Below, one piece after another: positions 26,301 to 41,300 of a stretch of DNA of 64,000 bases; the stretch's first letter is position 1, and each line of letters begins with the position of its first letter. A program made the translations under genes and the position numbers. The stretch comes from Trileptium ribeirensis (taxonomy: Eukaryota > Nematoda > Enoplea > Enoplida > Thoracostomopsidae). The notes beneath the pieces were generated by a model, which saw nothing but the letters and a program-made list of their open reading frames with translations, did not search any database and was not told the origin of the DNA. The stretch covers positions 1 through 64,000 of the forward strand of contig JASANE010012592.1 of the NCBI GenBank assembly GCA_030248225.1, given 5' to 3'.

Positions 26301-29300
26301 AATATAAACATAATACTTGTATAATTATATACATGTTTTGTATATTTCACATAGTAAAACTATGATACCTTGTTTCCAGAGCGCAGCTTGCCATCCATAA
26401 ATTTTGCTGCAAAAATAAAATTGAAAATATTAAATAGTTTCATACTCTAAAATAAAGTAGCAACAATATCCAGTAATTAAAGATGACTACCACATGGCAA
26501 CAAAATAAATCTTACCAGCCACAGTTGACCGCTCCTAGCTTTTTGTTCGCTCACAACTTGCTCGTGGGAAAATTAAATTTTATTCTAAAATATTATAGTT
26601 TGTTTTGTGTTCGCTTGCTCGTAACGCGACACTAAATTGTGACAACTATTATGTATATATGTTATTGGACCCATTTGTTTATGGTCCGCAGCACGGCACC
26701 GTTGTACAAAATTTCAATGCATTTTATGTTTCGTTATATTTGTAATAATGCTAAAAGTCACACCGTATATATTTTTCCAGCTTGGGGAGGACATAGCCGC
26801 TTTGAAGCAGGCCCCTAGGTATCCCCGTAATAGGCTGGCCTGCTTAGAAGCAAAAAATAAAAAATCTTAAGGCAACCCTCACTTCCATTCTAATATTGTT
26901 ACCAGCTAGTTACAAGATTCCACGGGTGCAATAATGTTATTTCGTTAAGTAAATTGAAGTGAGAATATTGTACGGGTACCAACCCAGTCCAGGTAGTCCG
27001 GCCGATACTAGGTTACAAACGGGCTGTGTCGAATGTCGAATCGTTGAAAGCGCCGGGAAGGCCGATTTCGATTTTGAACCGGTCGGCGAGTCCTCCCACT
27101 TCATACCTTTAGCGCGGAACTACAATAAATACATTTGTGCAGAACTATGAAAATGCTCCAATTGCATCAAAAACAGTAGCAAAACAGTACTGATATTACG
27201 CTTCATATTACAGCACCTTCATTTAAATAGGAAATTTTGTCAGAAAAGTTTTATTTAAAGCGCAGTAAACATTGGTAGATCGCTTTACTGGAAATAATTT
27301 CGAAGAAAATTAAAAATGTCAAAATTGCTAAAAAAGGTGTGATGCGCAAAACATTGTTTTAAAACGACATATTCTATTCCGAATGAAAAAGTGATCGTAA
27401 AAGGTTGTTTCTGCCACTATAACAACGAAGACGGCAAGTGAAATGTCGTAAACTGCTCCAACATAACTAAGAAATCTCGAATATCAAAGTTTTCTAAATA
27501 CAGTTTCTTGACAAACCAAATCGATTCTGGTAACAGCGAAACACACTTGTGTGACACCGGCAGAGCTAAGTGCTACCACGTCCACATTGTAATGTCGCCT
27601 ATTGACAGTGACGAGAGCCCACTAGTAGAATGTACACATCGAATAACACTGTAATCGTTCTCTTCACTTCACCAAGTGGATAAACACTAAAAATGTTGCA
27701 ATTGTGCTGGCAAAAGCGAAAAGGACTTACCTATAAGCTCAGCTGGTTTATTTACGCGTTGGTTGATAAAATATTCAAACGCATCTTTAACAGCTTGAAT
27801 AAATTTATCATTATGAGCGAAGCAATCATTGACCATACTATCGAGCTTATCCTTGAAATCAAGCAATTCTTGAACCATCGTTCTTTCACGATCCGGATCA
27901 GTAACTATCAACTTGCCAGTTTTCTAGAATGTATACAAATAATTATTACTATCCATGTACATTATTACTGATAAGGAGCGAACGAAGCGAGCGGAGTTTT
28001 CACATATAACTTTGCTAGCAGCAAAAATAGCACAAATTTCTTTTTGTTTATTTGTGGAGGTCATAACTCATCACCTGTGTAGATCTTCATAATTTTTTAA
28101 TCTTGTCATAAATTCAGACTATCTGTGACCTTTCATTAGACGCTAAACCCCCAGACCACGTCTTCCGTTTTAAAATGGGCCCAAAAGGGTTAAGGGTATT
28201 ATTCTTCGCTATCTATATCTCAATAGTGACTTCACAGCGATAAACGAAAACCATCAATCAGAATCCTCACGTCAAGAGCTATAACTTTGAAGTTGAGCAT
28301 TTTTGTAAGAGCTGCTGTTTTCGAGTTGTGCACCGAGGTTTAAAAACTACCCCAAAAATGTTAACATTTCAAAATTTTTACAAAGCAAGTTTTTGTTTGT
28401 TGAAGATGAACTATGGGTATGGGGTTATTTAACCCATAAAAAGTCGATTTCATTGTTTTAACGCCATAATGGTTTTACTATTAAGCACTATGACCGAGAA
28501 AAATTTGGTAAATTTTCGCATCAAAATAGTCAAATTTCGCCACTTTTCCAACACTAAATGTATGTAGTTCAATCAAACGTATTTATCTTTTTTCGAATTG
28601 CTAAATACAATAAAAGCAATGTTGTATTTGTGTGGCATACATAAACTGAGGCAAGTCTTAATGGCCCTACTATATAAAAATCACTCTTCAATAATTATAA
28701 TTTTTCTTAAAATTTGTGATTTATAAATTTCAAGTTTTTTTGGTCACTGGAAGAAGAAATGAAGAGTCCTGTGGTTTTACTATATATGACTAAAATGACC
28801 GAACATTGTCATTGAAGTATTACCGATGTATAATTGCTATCATGGTACTTTGAGCGGGCTTAGGGACCTGAATTTGGAACGATCAAATGGTCAATAAGCA
28901 CCGAGTAGCCACACTCGCTCCGCTTCCCCACGATTTGCGAGTCACAAATTACTGTACAGATATTAACCTGGTATAGTATCACGCATGCGAGAGTATAACG
29001 AAACAAGCGTGCTGTCAATAAATTGAAAACCACGGGACAAGCATGAAATATTGGTACGGGTCTCAATAAACCATCGTATTCAGTACGCCGAAAACCTTAT
29101 ATGGCCTTCTTTATGCCCTGTACACCAAACATAACCGAACTATTCAAGAGATACCATATTCTAAAAATTGAGTTCATTAACCCTAAACCCTTTGAAAACC
29201 TGTTAAGAGGCATAAAATATTTGTGTTGGATTCTAGACAACAAAATCATCGTATTCAAACCAAAAACCTATATATAAACCATTCTTGATGAGTGGATGCA

Positions 29301-32300
29301 ATACGTAGCCACACAATTTAAACCACATTACATTTTGGAAATCGAGTTCGTAGATCGTATAGCTCTTGAATCTTGACACCCCTTCAACAGGTATAGTAAG
29401 GTCAAGTTGGACTCTAGATAATAAAACCATCGAATTCAACGTGCCAGATAACCTAATAAACACTCGTTGTGAGGTAAAATATGCAATAACTCGAAATTTA
29501 AAAATCAATATTTCTGCCAAAGGGTCGACGAACCGTATTCGGGTCCACAGCGTACGAGGGAGTGATCCCACAGCAAAGTGGTGTTCAACAACATTGTAGA
29601 GATCACGATGAACTTATTCTGTACCCTTAGCTGTAGTAGTCTCGGTTTTACGATGCGAACCTGTGTCGCGAGATAGCTATGGGTTGTGAAACACAGGTAC
29701 CAGATTTGATAAAGAGTACCTAAAACCTGATTTTGTTATTTTGCCCCGACGATGATGTCGAAGCTGTTCGCGTTCATCCAAAGGGCACATCTTCATCACG
29801 TTTGCTGCCGAACAAGAAATTTATGTAAAGCAATCCACCCGAAAATGAGTTATGCGTGACAGAAACAGGCAAAAACAATTTTTCCCAATAGCGCTCCCAG
29901 TGGAAACCACGGTCGCTTCGCTCGCTGGATTTCAATTACTCAATGATTTTGAGTTAACATTACAATGTTCATTGTCACTGTTCCTATGCCACGCTAACCG
30001 AAAAAGCTACATGTACGCTATGGAACCCGTTTCATTATGACTAAAGTACAAGAATGAAACAAAGTTTGAATCGAGATTATGGCATAATCCGCATAGAATG
30101 AACGATTCGTCCGATTGTATTCCTTCGGCAGCTTCATTCAAACATGCCAATGTGTACTTAATGCTGTTCGGTTTTAAAGCTACGTAAAACCCTGAACAGT
30201 TAACCCAACGTTGATCTCGTTAATTGAGATAGATCGTAAATCGTAAATTTGAAGAGAGCTAGGAAACGCCTGCTATCAATATAAAACTTCACGTGACCCA
30301 TAAAGGTTTCTTAATATATCGCCGGAATTGCCTGGTCTAGACATACAAAGGATACCACAATCAACACGATAAATGGGTGCTAGGTGGGTGATACAGAAGG
30401 TTCCCCGAAATGCAATACTCTACTACAGCAGACAAATACAGCGCACAATTTATTGAGCGGAGCTCGGCGAAGCGTTTTTATTTTCTGTCTCAGAGCAAAA
30501 AAGTCGACGTCCGTTCGTCTTTCATGGATCTCAAGTACCACTGAACCGATTTTAAAAAACTTTTTTTTGTTTGAAAGCATATCATGTCAGAGTGTGCACC
30601 TGATATTTGGGATTAAAAAATTTTGCGTGGTTAGTTAGTAATTAGCTAATTAGTTAATTTGATGCAGCTAAAATACAGAATTTTGCAATATTTGTGTTAT
30701 TTATTGAAATAGGATCGTTTCGATCAAACCATTATAGGGTTTTTTGGGTCGAAGAATACAAATATAATATTTTTACCAATGATAAAGGCCTATGCAATGT
30801 AGTTACAAGAACATAAAATTGAGTACATTCGTAATGCCACAGCCCAAGTTCGGCTCACAAATGTAGTTCCACTACCGACTAGTTATTTTCTGTCTGGGAG
30901 CAAAAAAGTCGATGTCCGTTCGTCTTTCATGGATCTCAAGAACCACTGAACCGATTTTAAAAAAACTTTTTTTGTTTGAAAGTCTATCATGTCAGAGTGT
31001 TCACCTGATATTTGGGATTAAAAAATTTTGAGTGGTTAATTAGTAATTAGTTAAGCTTATGCAGCTAAAATAGAGAATTATTTTGCAATATTTCTGTTAT
31101 TTATTATAGAATCGTTTCGGTCAAACCATTATAGGGTTTTTTGGGTCGAAGAATTCAAATATAATATTTTTATCAATGATAAAACCCTATGCAATGTAGT
31201 TATTTGAAGAACATAAAATTGAGAACATTCGTAATGCCACAGCCCGAGCTCCGCTCTCAAATGTAGTTCCACTACCGACTAGTTTAAGAATTGTACACAT
31301 TGTGATAAACGGCTACAAGTTCGGATATCTGTTGATCTCAGAGTTCAAGTGCTCGTTTCTGTCTGAGTATTCACTTTAAAATACATATTTAAAGCTCGTT
31401 TAGCACAGGTACAGGTTTATATGAAACTGAATACAGATTTCAATCTTAGCTATTTTGCGACAGATATACCACCAACAATTTTTTCAACGGTTTCCAAATC
31501 AGATATTTTATTATCACTAATACTAAAGCATATATGTAATAATACATAAAGCTCACATTATGTAATAATTTATAACACAAAATTTTAAGTTAATATTTCG
31601 GAAGATTTTTGGAACATCTTTTTTGAATTAATCCATTTTTAGTCGAACCAGAAATCAGTGAAATTTTTGTTTGACACCAAGCTGCCTCTTTTTAATCGTT
31701 TTGAACGTTTAGCAGCTGAAAACTTGCCGTAATTTTAAACACTATTGAATGGAGTAGATTTAATCATCAAGAATTTATGAGCTGCAGGTACATATTTCCC
31801 AACCGTTTTAGTATTGATGTAATGCAGATACCCTCAATTTTGCTTAATCATGACAGCTATATTTTAAACGAAAATCCTTACTGGCCTGCCCACAGTGGGG
31901 CTCCCCCACTTTCCAAATCCTGTCATGTTCGTGAGATTTTCCCCCATGTCCGTCCCTCCAACAATAAGCAAATGAATAAATATGCTGTTTATCATACCAC
32001 GTACTTAGCAGTTTTGCGTTGTTGGGTTTCAATAAACGCAGTAGTGGTGTTGCCCCGATTCGTTTAGAAAGGTCAAAACGAGAAAATTTTAGACAAACAT
32101 ACAAGAAATAAAAACAGTTTGTAATGGTTCTCACTAACAATCCAGAATTACTATGACTCCGGCCAAATTCCTAGCAATTCAAAATTTAATAGTAGTAAGT
32201 ACACTTAAATTTAAGTCTGAAATGCTAAGCTTTACATATCACAGTGGCGAACGTGTGGATGTAATATGCGTATGATACGCAAGCAATACTAGCCCTAACT

Positions 32301-35300
32301 GAAGCTACCACCAAGCTGTAGGATTTTTCACTATTACAATGCGCAACCACATTAAGAAATCCGTTGCAACTTTTTGCCTATCATGCCAGAAAATTAACAC
32401 TGTGTAATAGGCACTAAAATTAAAAGAAACAATGAAATATCGAGATCCAATGACGATTTACAAAACGATACACACAACATGTGAAACCTACTTTAATATA
32501 TGAAATGAAGTGCGACCTCAATTCGGTTAACCCGTTCTTAACACGACCGAACATACTGTACATACGCTTAAGATCGTCTTTCCGATTTTCTTCCAACAGC
32601 TGCTCCAGACCTAGATATCACTGTAAGTTATTTAGTATTATAATATACAGTCACCAAGAAAAGTGCAGACGAGAAGGGACGACGACGTAGACGGACACCT
32701 TTTGGTGCAGACATTATGCGCGTTTGCAATAACGACTATTCGTCTAAACGCGGATGAACGAAATTGTGTCGGGAAGGAAAGAACGTTATTTCGTATATTC
32801 GTCTAAACACGAAATTGCGTCCGCATACTGCACATTTACTTCTGTCGGTGACTGTTCGCAAAATTTCCAAAAAATACAACGAAAACTTTGAAAACCATGT
32901 ATCTCAAACTATTCATTAACTGCAACCAATGCTGTCGACCAAATTATAGGTTAAAAATTGGCAATATTCATGTGGCACGTATATGTTAGCAGCTTGTCTT
33001 ATCGCTAAGGTGGCGAGTTCAGAGTCTTGAATACGTAATTGAGAGAATAGCTTGACAAAATTTTTTATGTATTTTGGGTTTGAAGAGCCCATTCAAAGAC
33101 CCCTTTTAACTCAACCCTGTATCGTAAATAATGCTAGTAGCTACAAAGGCCGATATATACAAGATGACTTGCTCTAAAATACGTCAAGATATTGCCGTTT
33201 CCGCCGATTTTGAGTCTCATGGGCTCATTTAAAACCCCTTTAAGCCAAATCCCACATATTAAAAAATCAGCGTATCAAAGCATTATATACAGTCTTATAG
33301 AGGCTTATTTACTTTATAAATGTTGGCAAGATACAATAACGTGATTTTTCAGGTTCCTTTGGGACCCGACCGTAGCCCTTTCGGCCCACTTTTCGGTAGG
33401 AGTTTGTTGGACTCGGCTTCTCGCCTAAATGAAGGATAGAAAGATTTCAAGTTGAAATAAGCTATCACACAAACCAATCTGCAACGCCAAAGTTAAGTTA
33501 TGTTGTCACGCCAAAAATCCCAGTAACGGACATTATCAAATTTCACCACCATGAGTCTAGTAATAATTGTTCCCTACTAATCAGGGAATAACCGGAACCG
33601 AAATTTACCGGAACCGGAACCAGCAACCGGAACCGTCCATTTAAACCGGATCCGGAACCGGAACCGGAACTTGGTCTTCGAAATTTATATATACTAAAAC
33701 ACATGATGGAAGAAATGAAGGTATAGTGGATTTAAAACGCATTAAAAAGTAACTTTTACATTAAACTTAATGTATTGCGATGGTATTATTGCCTTTCTGA
33801 AACTTTAAAGAGACTGAGGAAGCTAATAATGTTTATTTATCGATCAAATATATCGGTTTTTGGACATTCAGAGCAAAAAATGTCTTCCACTATACACCAT
33901 GGCTTATACTGCGTCAAATCGAATGTGCTTACAAAGCTTGGAGCGTAGAATACACACTTTCGCTCTGTCTCCAGTCGCCTCCCTTTACTACACATACGTT
34001 TGTTGCATGTTCTTCTGTAGGAAACTTAAAATTATTGGTTTATATGATTCTAAGAGAAAAATAGATAGAAGGTAATTTTCTCTGATCAGTGGTCAGAGAC
34101 ACTGTTTAGGCTAGCGTTGGACAAACAGTGCCCGTAAGTTAGATGATAATGATGATGACTTTCTAATCAGAATGCTATACATGAGACACACTGTGATGCT
34201 GCTCGCACAGTTCAAACAAATACAGTTCACTGCCAAGAAAGCAATTTTTAGCTGCGTTGCAGATAACGTTAGTTTACTTCAATTTAGACTGATTTACCAA
34301 ATTTACAAGCGCACTGGCCGGTGCTTGACGCAATTTATGTTAGCCAAGCATACCCTAAGTACTTCTGCGTAAGCCATACTCTGTTACCGAGTTGGACCGG
34401 TTTAAGTCAAACGTATCCCGCAGACTTCTGGATGTGTAAAATAGCTGCTACAAGCATCGACCTGGCCTTGATTTAACAAACTCCTGCAGGTTATTATGAA
34501 AAATTCCTGCTCAAATTATGTGCCCTACTTACGTTTCACACGGCAAATTGGTTAGTTAATCTTTTCTTTGGCTTGGTTGTATTGGAGCTTGATCATTGTA
34601 TAAGATATATTACATATGTTTGGATTACAGGATGAAGCAAAAACGTAGAAAATTTCAAACAAAAATTTTAAACCGGAATTCCGGTTCCGGTATGTGTTTT
34701 GCCCTTTGCCGGAACCGGAACCGGAACACTATTTTCGCCGGAACCGGAACCGGAACCGGAATTCCGGTTACTCCCTGCTACTAATATATAGGGTTTAATA
34801 AGACAAAAAGGAAAGATAACGCCTGAAATAAAACTTTCAAGCAATCAGTTCGCTGCGAACACTGCATTTTTAATGGATACACAGTAAGAAAGCCTTTATA
34901 ATTATCTTATGACTCCAAATTCATTTTCTTTGCCATTAAAATCAAAGAAAGACAATATAATACAATACCACTATAGACAATTTTCCAAAACCGTCAACCT
35001 TTAATTTATTCGCCCTATTACCAAAAAACAGGCTTTCCAAATTAGAATTTGAGTAATGCGCTACTAAACCTAAAATCACACCATTTCCCAGACTATTTTA
35101 TTTTACAAAAGTTATATTAATGGTTGGTTCTACGCAATCGAAAATAAGCTTTTTCTTTTCGCATACAGAGTGTCGTCCCAGAGAGTGTAAATTGAAAACA
35201 GTGAAACTAATATTTTAACGAGAAAAATAACACTAAAATTTACTGTTAAATCTATAAACTCTCTTAGCAAACCATTTTGAAATTTCACTTAAGCATATAA

Positions 35301-38300
35301 CTCGGGAACAGCTGCTTAGACAAAACTGTTGTTTACAAAGTTTTAACTCTCCATAATGGATTTTCTCAGATGGCGTATTACGTTTTGACCCGGCTGCTCT
35401 GGAAAAAGCTCATAAAGTTAGATACTCGACGATTTCATGAAAGTTGCCAACCAATATCGGCGGATTTATGCGACTTTGGGCAACAATCATTGGAATATCG
35501 TAAACAAAAAGGCATTTGTATAATTAGATTTCGATACTACAACCCATCAAATAAAAGAATTGCTAAAATCTGCTAAACCTTAGAGGAGGAAGAACATAAT
35601 TTGAAAAACACAGATGAGCGCGATTAGAAGAAACTCCGCTCACTGTTTCAATAATAAGGGATTAAAAGCATTTATGTTCAATTAGCACAAGTCAATAATT
35701 TTCGGTAGACGTAACGTCAAAATTTGCTTGAAACATTAATTTTGCTGTACTTTAGTTAATCGTATTAAGGTCTAACTAAACCAATGTTTGTTTTATCGTT
35801 TATAATACACTGAGAAATCCTACTTTTATCAGCACATGACTTTAAACACTGTATTTCATACTAATACAATGTACAGATGTTTCTGAAACTTAGAGATCGT
35901 GCACAAACACATTGCTTAGCAATTAACTTTCATTGGAGATAACAAAACTTTTCATGGTAATGCATATTTATTGAAAACATTATACGACTCTTCCAAAAGC
36001 TATAAAAGACGACACTGCACTGGCGCTTCGCATCAGTATATTTAGGAACGATAAAAATAAGAACAAACCTCGATCCAAAATTGTTGCGACGTGCTCAGCT
36101 ATCAATTGCTTTTCTATCCGGCTAATTAATGGCTTTCGCGTTGAATAGTCTAAATAATGAAGCAGGCGATCGGACTCTTCAGACAGACGCTTTTCAACTC
36201 GCGCAATATACTCTGTCACCTGGAACAACCACGCAACATGAGCAAAGATATGTCTACTCACATGGCTTAGCAAATAAAGGAATAGCACGTAAATACTTAC
36301 CAAAAACGGAATTAAAAATTTACAGCAGCGCTAAACAGCAATGGCAAAACACCTGTGATACAATGCCATCACAATTACTGAAGTACGGCTAGCAATATGC
36401 GTACATAATGTAAGCAGTACTTAAAAGTACTAGTAATTTTGTGAATGCCAACTCAAAAAAAGAAAAGATATTATGTTAAAAACATTTAGAACAATTATGT
36501 TTTGGCTCCATTACCATTGCTTTTTGATTCGACTATATAATCAGTAAAGTTAATTTAGGCAGAGTACTTTCAAAAATGCTCGTTCCAATGCCCCTATTAC
36601 AGTTAACACACAGCTACATGTTTATAAAAAGCTTACATTACTCCTACACGGAACGTTTGGTTATTGCAACATCTAATACCAACGATTCACTAGTATCTCG
36701 CAAGGATGAATCGGAGCGAGCGTGGATTCATTAAGCTGTCATTTTGTGTAATCACTTGTATTACGCTTTGAGTTTGATGTATATACTACACTAAAATCTC
36801 AGTAACCCTAAACCCATAAAAACTATAAAATCTCGTCGACCCTAAGTCCTTCAAAAACAACGAAAAAAGCACTAAGTATTTGTCCTAGTCTGAACATAAC
36901 CTAACCAGCGTACCGAAAAACCTATTAATAGAAAATTCTTGGTACCCTTAGTACGCAATACATTCTCAAGATACTGCACACAAAGTTTATCCTGTAAATC
37001 GGGATCATTTATCCTACACCTAATGAAAACCTATGAAAAGGCATAAAAACGTGCTATACTCTAGATAATCAAATCATTGTATTCAACGTTCAGAAAACCC
37101 TATATATAAACCATTACTGATGCCCTGCACGCAATACATAACCAAACAAATGAGAACACACATTCTGGAAATCGGGTTCGTCGACGTAAAATCCTTGATG
37201 CCCAACGAAAAGGTATATATAATATAGCCAAGTTCGGCTTCGAATAGCAATATCATCGCATTCAGCGGGCTTGATAACCCATTAGACACTCGTTGTAAAG
37301 TAAAAACGCAATAACATGCCGAAATTTGAAAAATCAATATTTCTAGCAAAGGCTCGACGAACGATATTCGGGCCCACAGTTGCGCAGGAAGTGCTCGTCC
37401 GAAAAAGTAGTTGTCGAAAATCTTGTACATCTGGATAAGTTGACATAAACATATTTTGACGATTTCATATTTTTCCTAGCGCCCTCGGTGGAAACTCCAG
37501 ACGCTCCGTTTCAAATATATGCATGTTATTTCGGTTGTGACCGTAACAGAAATTCGAGTGTCTATCAGGTTACACAATATTTTTGTTTATTGGGTATTTT
37601 GGCTATACGAGACCTCAATTCAAATACGCCCTGCATAACTCTTACAAGTGCAGCAGAGGAAAACCAAATGTCTCAAACAGCAAGTTGCTACACATCAAAT
37701 AAATATAAAGCATGATTCAATTACCTACCTCAAGAGTAAACACAAGCATCCGACCTTCTGCGGCATATAATTCATCAGTCGCATCAAGGAACTTTTGTTC
37801 AAAAGCTTGCTGATAAATCTACCAAACCAAATCATATGTTATTTAACATATTTACGTATATATAATAGCTGCATTTTTCGTAAGAACAGTAGTACAAGAA
37901 TTTTTTCACTTTGCACGAAGTGTAATCTACTTTTTTTGTAAAAATGCGTATCACCCTACTCAAACTGCGCAATTTTTCTAGCACAAGTAAACCAAATATT
38001 TGCACGTCTCATTCATTAATATACTCTACTATGAAACATACTCTAGAGCCTAACGCTACTATGTCTACTCTTGCCTGATAGAAATAAGAAAACACACAAT
38101 TAATTGCCATAACAATTATATGGACATTATAGATAAAAACATGCAGAATGCAGCCGCCAAAAATCAGCATCTGCCATACGCGGATTGTTTTGATGTTCGC
38201 GTTGTCATTGTACCACAATCTTTTGGTTCACGGCGGAAATGCGTAATTTACGTTTCTCTTTCAGAAAAATACGTAACGTGTATTAGAAAATGCGAAAATC

Positions 38301-41300
38301 ACGCAAAATATATGAAAAATTTGGGCACGGCTTTAGCCAAGCTGCAGGTGGAGGCCACTGACATCCCTCCCTTCCACTCATCCTAAAGGCGGAAATTTTT
38401 CACATCGCTCAGTACTAATTTTCCTAAGCAGCCGACAACAGCTGTATTATATTATTGTCATTTCAAAAATAAAAGAAATATATCAGTTTAAACACCGGAA
38501 ATTTCAGCGAATCATAAGGTTAATTCTATAGATATATGTGTAATTTGGCAACTAAAAAAACCACAATACCTAAAATATCAATGTTTACGAGGCATCCTCG
38601 CAGCACAATTCACGACATATCGATGTGTTAAACTGAGTATTTGCGAGCTCAAGCGGAATGTTATGTTTTTCGTGGTGCTGAATTACTAAAGTACGTGAAA
38701 TTACAACAAGTACATTACGCTTTGGTCCAGAAAAAATATTAGTACCTCGTACCAGGGAATAACCGGAACCAAAATTTACCGGAACCGGAACCAGCAACCG
38801 GAACCGTCCATTTAAACCGGATCCGGAACCGGAACCGGAACCTGGTCTTCGAAACTTATATATACTAAAACAGATGATAGATGAAATGAAGGTATAGTGG
38901 ATTTAAAATGCATTAAAAATAACTTTTACATTAAACTTAAGGTTTTGCGATGGTATTATTGCCTTTCTGAAACTTTAAAGAGACTGATGAAGCTAATAAT
39001 GTTTATTTATCGATCAAATATGTCGATTTTTGGACACCCAGAGCAAAAATGCCTTCCACTATACACCATTGCAAATACTGCGTCAAATCTAATATGCTTA
39101 CAAAGCTCGGAGCGTACAATACACACTTTCGCTCTGTCTCCAGTCGCCTCCCTTTACTACACATACGTTTGTTGTATGTTCTTCTGTAGGAAACTTAAAA
39201 TTATTGGTTTATATGATTCTAAGAGAAAATAATAGATAGAAGGTAATTTTCTGATCAGTGGTCAGACACTGTTTAGGCTAGCGTTGGACAAACAGTGCCC
39301 GTCAGTTACATCATAATGATGATAACTTTTTAATCAGAATGCTATAAATAAGACACACTGTGATGCTGCTCGCACAGTTTCAATAAATACAGTTCATTGC
39401 CAAGAAAGCAGTTTCTAGCTGCGTTGCAGATAACGTTAGTTTACTTCAATTTAGACTGATTTACCAAGTTTACAAGCGCGCTGGCGGGTGCTTGACGCAA
39501 TTTGTTAGCCAAGCATACCCTAAGTACTTCTGCGTAAGCCATACTCTGTTACCGAGTTGGACCGGTTTAATTCAAACGTATCCCACAGACTTCTGGATGC
39601 GTAAAATAGCTGCTACAAGCATCAACCTGGCTTTGATTTAACAAACTCCTGCAGGTTATTATGAAAAATTCCTGCTCAAATTATGTGCCCTACTTACGTT
39701 TTACACGGCAAATTGTTTAGTTAATCTTTTCTTTTGCTTGGTTGTATTGGAGCTTGATCATTGTATAATATATATTACATATGTTTGGATTACAGGATAA
39801 AGAAAAAACGTGGAAAATTTCAAACAAAATTTTTAAACCGGAATTCCGGTTCCGGTATGGTTTTTGCCCTTTGCCGGAACCGGAACACGATTTTCGCCGG
39901 AACCGGAATTCCGGTTACTCCCTGCCTCGTACTAATACACTGCGAAACTGTTTCATTTACAATTTATCATTTGGAGTTATCACCTGCCACAGGCTGTGTT
40001 TAATTATATAATATATGACCCTAGAACCCCTGGAATCCCGAACCAATTGAAAAACCTAAAATCGTGTCGATAATAATACCATCCAAAACAACCGAAGGTA
40101 GTTGTGCTGGTCTCAAGATAACCAAAGCATCGTATCCAGCCTATCGAAAAACCTGTACATAATTTTGATGCCCTGCGCGCAGCTCATAACCAAACTGCTG
40201 AAAACATGGTATATTCTGGAAATAGAGGTACATTGACCCTAAATCCCCTGAAAACGTCTGAAAAAGTATGAAATATACGTATTGGTCTCTATATAACCAA
40301 GCCATCGTATTTAGCATACCGAGAAACCTATATAGACAATACTTGAAGCTCTGAACACAGTACATTACCAAAAAACTGAGGGAATGCTATACTCTGGAAA
40401 TAGAGTTCATTGACCCTAAACCCACTGAAACCCTCTGAAAAGACACTTAAATATACGTGCTGGATTTTAGATAACCCAATGCCATGTACGCAATATATTA
40501 CTACATTATATAGAGAATAAAAATAGAGTTGGTCGACAGTAAAACCATGAAATTTCGCGAAAAAATATAAAGTCAAGACGGACTCCAAATAACAAAGCCA
40601 TCATATTCAACGTGTTTGGCGACTAGACATGGGTTCTAACTCTAAGTTAAAAACGCGCAATATCAAGCCGAAATTTGAAAAATCGATATTTCTGGCACAA
40701 GATCTACAAAGCATAATGGGCCCACAGAGACACATGGAGTGGTCCCACAAAAAGCCATCATCTGAATTGTTTCGCGACAATTAAAAACGTTATGCACAGT
40801 AAGATCAAAGGTTGACGTACAAAACAAACATATCCTTTATCAAAAAACTGAAACAAAAGCATTTGTTTTTCTTCGACTTTACGAATCAAATAACTGGAAG
40901 ATATTTGCTAGTAGAATGTTCGTATTTTGTCACATTTTCACGATAGTTGTAGATTTCGATAAGCTAATACTGTCTATTTTAGATGCGACGCCTGTGCGGC
41001 GAGATATGGGCTAAGAAAGACGGATACCCCTATTGCTAGATTTAGCGAAGAACCCTTAAAACCTGGTTTTTGCCAGTGGGATGCAGAAGAATGGGTCGGA
41101 GCTGTTCGCCTTTAACTAAAAAGCACATCCTTATGACTTTTGCTATGGCACAAAAAACTCATCGTAATCCATCCGCCCGAAGATGAGTTATGAGTGACAG
41201 AAACAAAAGAATATAAATTTTCACGATTTTCGAACTAGTGCGCTGAGTGAAAAAACTAAAATTCAATTTGACAATCAAGTTTCAATTAAATATTTAAAAA

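Noticed and set aside
26959..27150. 63-codon ORF in intron 9
   Set aside because: Locally GC-rich but without recognisable similarity; not enough to call a gene.
27687..27730. Reading-frame continuation past CUL4 exon 9
   Set aside because: GTAAGT at 27730 fits the phase of the 38-nt exon 10, which restores the conserved [13 protein letters not shown] block.
38120..38386. 88-codon plus-strand ORF in CUL4 intron 5
   Set aside because: No recognised family, no upstream promoter or splice context, length within chance for this much sequence.
33582..39924. Possibility that the two hAT-like copies reflect a segmental duplication
   Set aside because: Each copy has its own different 8-bp target duplication and similarity stops at the element ends.
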